NCBI GenBank assembly: GCA_030562195.1
Contig: JAUJPP010000011.1
Coordinates: 9,486,001 to 9,550,000, forward strand
Source of the DNA: Nipponacmea schrenckii
Taxonomy: Eukaryota > Mollusca > Gastropoda > Lottiidae
Direction of reading: 5' to 3'
Length of the DNA: 64,000 nucleotides
Shown: piece by piece, positions 59,946 to 64,000 of the stretch
Numbering within the stretch: the stretch's first letter is position 1
Layout: the number at the start of each line of letters is the position of its first letter
Translations under genes and position numbers: made by a program
Notes under the pieces: model-generated
Told to the model about the DNA's origin: nothing
Seen by the model: the letters and a program-made list of their open reading frames with translations, nothing else
Database searches by the model: none

Positions 59946-62900
59946 TTTGTTTTCGAAATGACTATTTTTTTTTTGTCTCTTTCTGGTCACGCTCCCCAGC
60001 CATAACTGCAAATGTCTTACACAATCTGGCGTGATATTGTAACGTAATCTAGTGCTCGTTGTTGTTTAAATGTAAAATGACGCATTTTTGTTCTACCGGA
60101 AATGACGTAGAACGTCACAAATTTTATTTTTGTTTACTAACTCACGGCTCGTTTTTTTTATCCAATCTGGTTCGGACTTTTTTTATTTACTACTTATAAC
60201 TTAGATTTACATAATAGCAGTTTAAAAATTTTGAAATTTTTACTTTTGCTGCTGACTTTTGAATTTTAAAATTTAACACTTTTTCTAACTTTTGCAATTT
60301 TGATTAGATCGTAATCAAAATTTGCAGTTAGATAAACATTTTTCTTGTCAAGAAAAATCTGTTTTCAAAATGTCGACATCACTTCCGGTTTCGGCGTCAT
60401 ACGTCGCTAAACTTCGAATTTTCACTTCCGGAATTCTAAAGATATTTGAATTTTTTTTTTTGCAATTAGTTACTATTAACCCATAATGATTTTATAATTA
60501 ACAAAAATTGAACCGGAAGTAGCAGATCAGTCGCCATCATTAAACCACTTACTTTTGTAAAGTGAAAAATTGGGCCTTAGGGGTTAATCGGACAATTGTA
60601 ATTTTGATGTCTATGTAATCTTCAATCGATTGCTAACAATTCTTAGGAAGCCGAATTTTGAATTTCGATTTAGCTTACCTTTCATTTCCGGTTCTTTTTT
60701 TTCACTCAGTGCCTAATTTTCCAACGTTCATATATCGTGACCTTGACCTTTGGTGACCATGTGACCTGCACAAAAGTTGTTGCCCTTGTCGAGATCTATC
60801 CATTGATGTCTTCATTTGTGTTGTGCAATGTCAACTTCCGGTTTTACAGCCATTTGAAAATTGCACTTTTTAACTTTGAAGAGCTCTGTCACGTGACCTA
60901 ATTTACATACGTCAAAATTTCTTTTATGTCCTTATTACGCGTAATTTATTCTTTCCAATGGTGTATAACACTTTATATTTTGATCAAAATTGCGCTTTTT
61001 AATATTTGAAAATTTTGTTCTTAGTTCTATATTAATTGTGCGTGATTTATGAAAAAGCACGTGTTTTTTTAAATTTACGTCTTATTTTTTCACAAAAATT
61101 GGTAGATGAGTAGACAAAAAATTATCATTAAAGATTCCGATAAAACGTTTTCCGAAATTAGCCGGAAACGTCCGAAAATGACCAAAAAATGTAGAAAATC
61201 ACAGAAATCGGAATTTTCGGATTAAATTTTTGCACAAACTTGCAATTTTATTATTACACAGAATTAGTACCATCAATATCTTCATTTTGTATGTATGCCG
61301 TATATGCAAATTTCTAACCGTTTGATCGCCATCTTGAAATATGCAAATTATTGGAAAAATACTACTCGTCCGCCATTTTTAATCCTATTTTTTTCAGACT
61401 TGTTTTAAAATATAATTTGGATAATTATCTAGGTCCTCTAATGGCATATTTTTCAATTTCAAATTTGTCTTTGGACCAGGTCCTGCCAAAGTTTTTCAAA
61501 ACTGACTTCCGTTTGAAAGTTCATAACTTTTGAACTCTACCATATGCATCCTTTTGATCTCAAAACAACATCACCAGAGAGGCACTGGACTGGAATCCCC
61601 AAGGGCATACAAGACAAGGACGACCTTTACATAGCTTGAAAAGAATAAGACTGAAAGAGCTAGGAAGGATTGGCAAGACCTGGAATGAAGCAAAAAGAAC
61701 AGCTCATAACAGAGTGAGATGGAGAACGTCTGTAGCAGCCCTATTCTCCGCAAGGTACGAAGAGGACTAACTTACTAATATGCATCCTTTATTTTTCTGC
61801 ACAATCATCTTCATTGGCTAAAGGTTCATATGATACCTTGATTTCTAATTTTAGTAAAGAACATTTGGATTAATAGGGATCCAAAAATTGGTAATTTGCA
61901 TATTTCTCGTATCTTCAGATGGTTATATCTCATGAACAAGACTCTTGGCAACATTCTAATTGACATTATTGTGATGTGATTTTCATCAGCTTTCTAACAA
62001 TATCTTTATTTTAGCTATAGACCGAAAACTGATGAAAATACGACTAGTAGAAAATAAGCGATTTTAACATTCATATTTTTTTATATTTAGTTCTATTTAA
62101 CTTAAAAACACAATTCGAACAGATTTATAATGTGCAAATTCCCAGCTTTCAAGCAATATATAAATCAATATGTATAAATAAAAATTGCGAAAAGTTTAAG
62201 AATAAAATTACACTCTAATTAAACAGATATAAGTCAACAGGTCATAAAGTCTGATTGTGTTAATTTCTTATCTTTTGGTCAAGACACAAATTTTGACATT
62301 TCCAGTTAAAGTATCTCAACCAATCAAAACAAGTCATTAGACTTTGTGGGCGTGGTTAAGCCCAGATATTTTCATCACTGTGTGTATTTTTCTTTCAATC
62401 GAAATAGGGTCTCGGAGGATCAGTCAATATGTGTTATTTTGATGGACATGTATATAGGATCTATAACCGATTGCCGAAATTTAGATGGAAACTGATTTTT
62501 GAATTTTTAATTTGATTTTAATTTAATTACGATTAAAAATTATAAAAACTTCGAAGGTGTATATTGTGACGTTGACCTTTGGCGATCTTTATACCTGTAC
62601 ATATGTGATACGTTCTATCCAATGACATATTAAGCTTTATAGCAAAATGTAAACTTTCGGTTTATCGGCATTTAAAAATTGCGAATTTTTCCTATAAAAC
62701 GGTCAATTCACAAATTTTGACATTTCCAGTTGAAGTTTCCAAAACAAGTCAATGGACTTTGTGGGCGTGGTTAAGCCCAGATATTTTTACATCACAAACC
62801 TTAATGATTGCCAGTCTATTAACAAGCTCAAATGTCACGTGTTAAATCATGAATAAATCATCTCTCCCAATAATCGCAAAATCAATCTACATTCTATCCT

Positions 62901-63190
62901 TAAATGACAGCCAGGAGACCAACAAATTCTAAATAGCTCGAAAGCTGCAGAACTGTTACAAACAGGTCTAGTTATTCTTTCCAATGGTGTATGCACGTTT
63001 TAAATTTGCAAATTTTGTAATTTCTTCTATACTAACTGTGTGTATTTTTCTTTAAATCGAAATAGGGTCTCGGAAGATAATTCAATCATAATTTTGATGT
63101 ACATGTATATAGAATCTATTGCCGAAATATATATGGAAACTGATTTTTGAATTGTTATTTTGATTTTTATTTTTTTACGATTAAAAATTA
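59946..63190 (-). repeat. Repeat arm, right
   Basis: Reverse-complement counterpart of 48.8-52.2 kb. Shared blocks include acttccggt, gtgaccttgacctttggtga (60738-60757), gagctctgtcacgtgaccta and cgaaatagggtctcgg. The outer part is locally duplicated: acaaattttgacatttccag to gtggttaagcccagatattt occurs at 62286-62371 and 62711-62790. tttaaatcgaaatagggtct-type blocks occur at 62395 and 63052. No coding frame except the LINE insertion. Confidence 0.65.
61555..61777 (+). mobile_element. 5'-truncated LINE insertion, 223 bp, 13-bp TSD
   Basis: atatgcatccttt stands at 61542-61554 and again at 61778-61790. Between them an open frame, 61570-61770, ends in TAA and reads ITREALDWNPQGHTRQGRPL, later GRIGKTWNEAKRTAHNRVRW. 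This is the C-terminal tail of RTE-like or related LINE ORF2 proteins. It is not interrupted, so the insertion looks young. There is no poly(A); it ends cttactaa. Confidence 0.85.
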
Positions 63191-63549
63191 ATCCAGTTGA
63201 AATGATTCAAAGATATTATATATCTTAAATAAAAAGAATGTTTGTTCATTTCTCGTTGTTGGCGATGTATGATATGGGATATTTGGAAGGAAATGACAAC
63301 CTTTTGATGTCTCTATGTTATACCATGGCAACTTGCCACAAATTGCAGGATCTAATGTTCCTACTACACCTAAATTAAGATTGATAAATAAACAAATTAA
63401 AAGTATCAACGATCTAGAAAGTTAATTTAATCCGAGATCAATTTGTAATATCAAATAAGGTGTTATGTCCCTTTGACCACAAATTTGTTTTTTCGACGTT
63501 TTGTTTTACACACTAATTAAACAGATATAAATGTTACAAGAAGTGTTAA

Positions 63550-64000
63550 AGGGATAATAGGCGTTAGAACGAACATAAATTTTTAAGTTCACTCAAACAA
63601 CAGTATATATCCATCAGTGGACTTACCTATACATCAAAATCCCTCTAAAATCCGATAATTCCCCAAAATAAAGTAGTTAATCATAAAACGCTTGAGCCAT
63701 CCATCAAGCGATTTTCAAATCGTGTAAATATAAAGGGAAGTAACTCTAACATGTGGGTTTTCACGCGTCCTTGACCCCTACTGTTGAATTGCACAATGAT
63801 GTTTTAGCGTTGATTTACCAGACGCTTTTATTCTCAAACTGAATGGAATCGTCGCTGGCTCACTTTTTTTTAAAATTGCGAATATATTTTTATTGTGGCT
63901 TTTTAAAATTTGGTAAAGTGTGGGATGCATACTTATTTAACTAATAGTCAATATGAAACACAAATATAAGCCGTAGGATGAATGTATTCTAACGCCTATT
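63550..64000 (-). mobile_element. TTAA-flanked MITE, copy 2 (runs off the window)
   Basis: TTAA at 63546-63549, then agggataataggcgttagaa. The body is the reverse complement of 24971-25437 (cacgcgtccttgacccctac, tcataaaacgcttgagccat). The window ends inside the far TIR (attctaacgcctatt). Confidence 0.88.

Overview
The window is eukaryotic and AT-rich. It has spliced genes with GT-AG introns, several tandem satellites, and DIRS, Ty3/gypsy, LINE and DNA-transposon remains. The element families, the LINE tails and a herbivore-type GH10 enzyme point to a mollusc, most likely a grazing gastropod such as a limpet. That identification is inference. Two 500-base N runs (35828-36327 and 56495-56994) are assembly gaps.

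Layout. 1-5.5 kb: the 3' half of a DIRS-type tyrosine-recombinase retrotransposon, followed directly by the 5' half of a DIRS element, then a decayed Ty3/gypsy RNase H-integrase. 5.6-9.3 kb: a LINE C-terminus on the minus strand and a frameshifted DNA-transposon transposase. 10.97-17.76 kb (+): a complete 12-exon GH10 endo-xylanase-like gene (558 aa) whose splice phases all agree. 19.38-35.66 kb (-): at least 14 exons of a second carbohydrase-like gene (GH36/clan GH-D-like), with its 5' end missing beyond a gap. The two genes converge tail to tail, 1.6 kb apart, and both fit digestion of plant or algal polysaccharide.

The introns of these genes and the DNA between them carry 30-, 44-, 52- and 47-bp satellites. 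The 47-bp array (about 105 units) is the most striking item. Each unit is a copy of the real 3' splice site and first exon bases of the GH36-like exon that borders the array.

37.7-47.6 kb (+): a LINE split by a 6,586-bp Ty3/gypsy element. The insertion has 377-bp LTRs that look identical and a 4-bp target duplication, so it is recent. Almost all of its gag, and probably most of an env-like gene, is missing.

47.6-64 kb: no intact host gene recognised. It holds a tRNA-derived SINE, two diverged repeat arms in inverted orientation (about 48.8-52.2 and 59.8-63.2 kb), two families of TTAA-flanked MITE, a deleted Tigger/pogo-like element, a gag-like ORF1 remnant, a palindrome beside the second gap, a decayed minus-strand coding sequence and a 223-bp LINE insertion with a 13-bp target duplication.

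Coordinates of exons, LTRs, TIRs and target duplications were read from the sequence by eye. Family names come from recognised motifs, not from a search.
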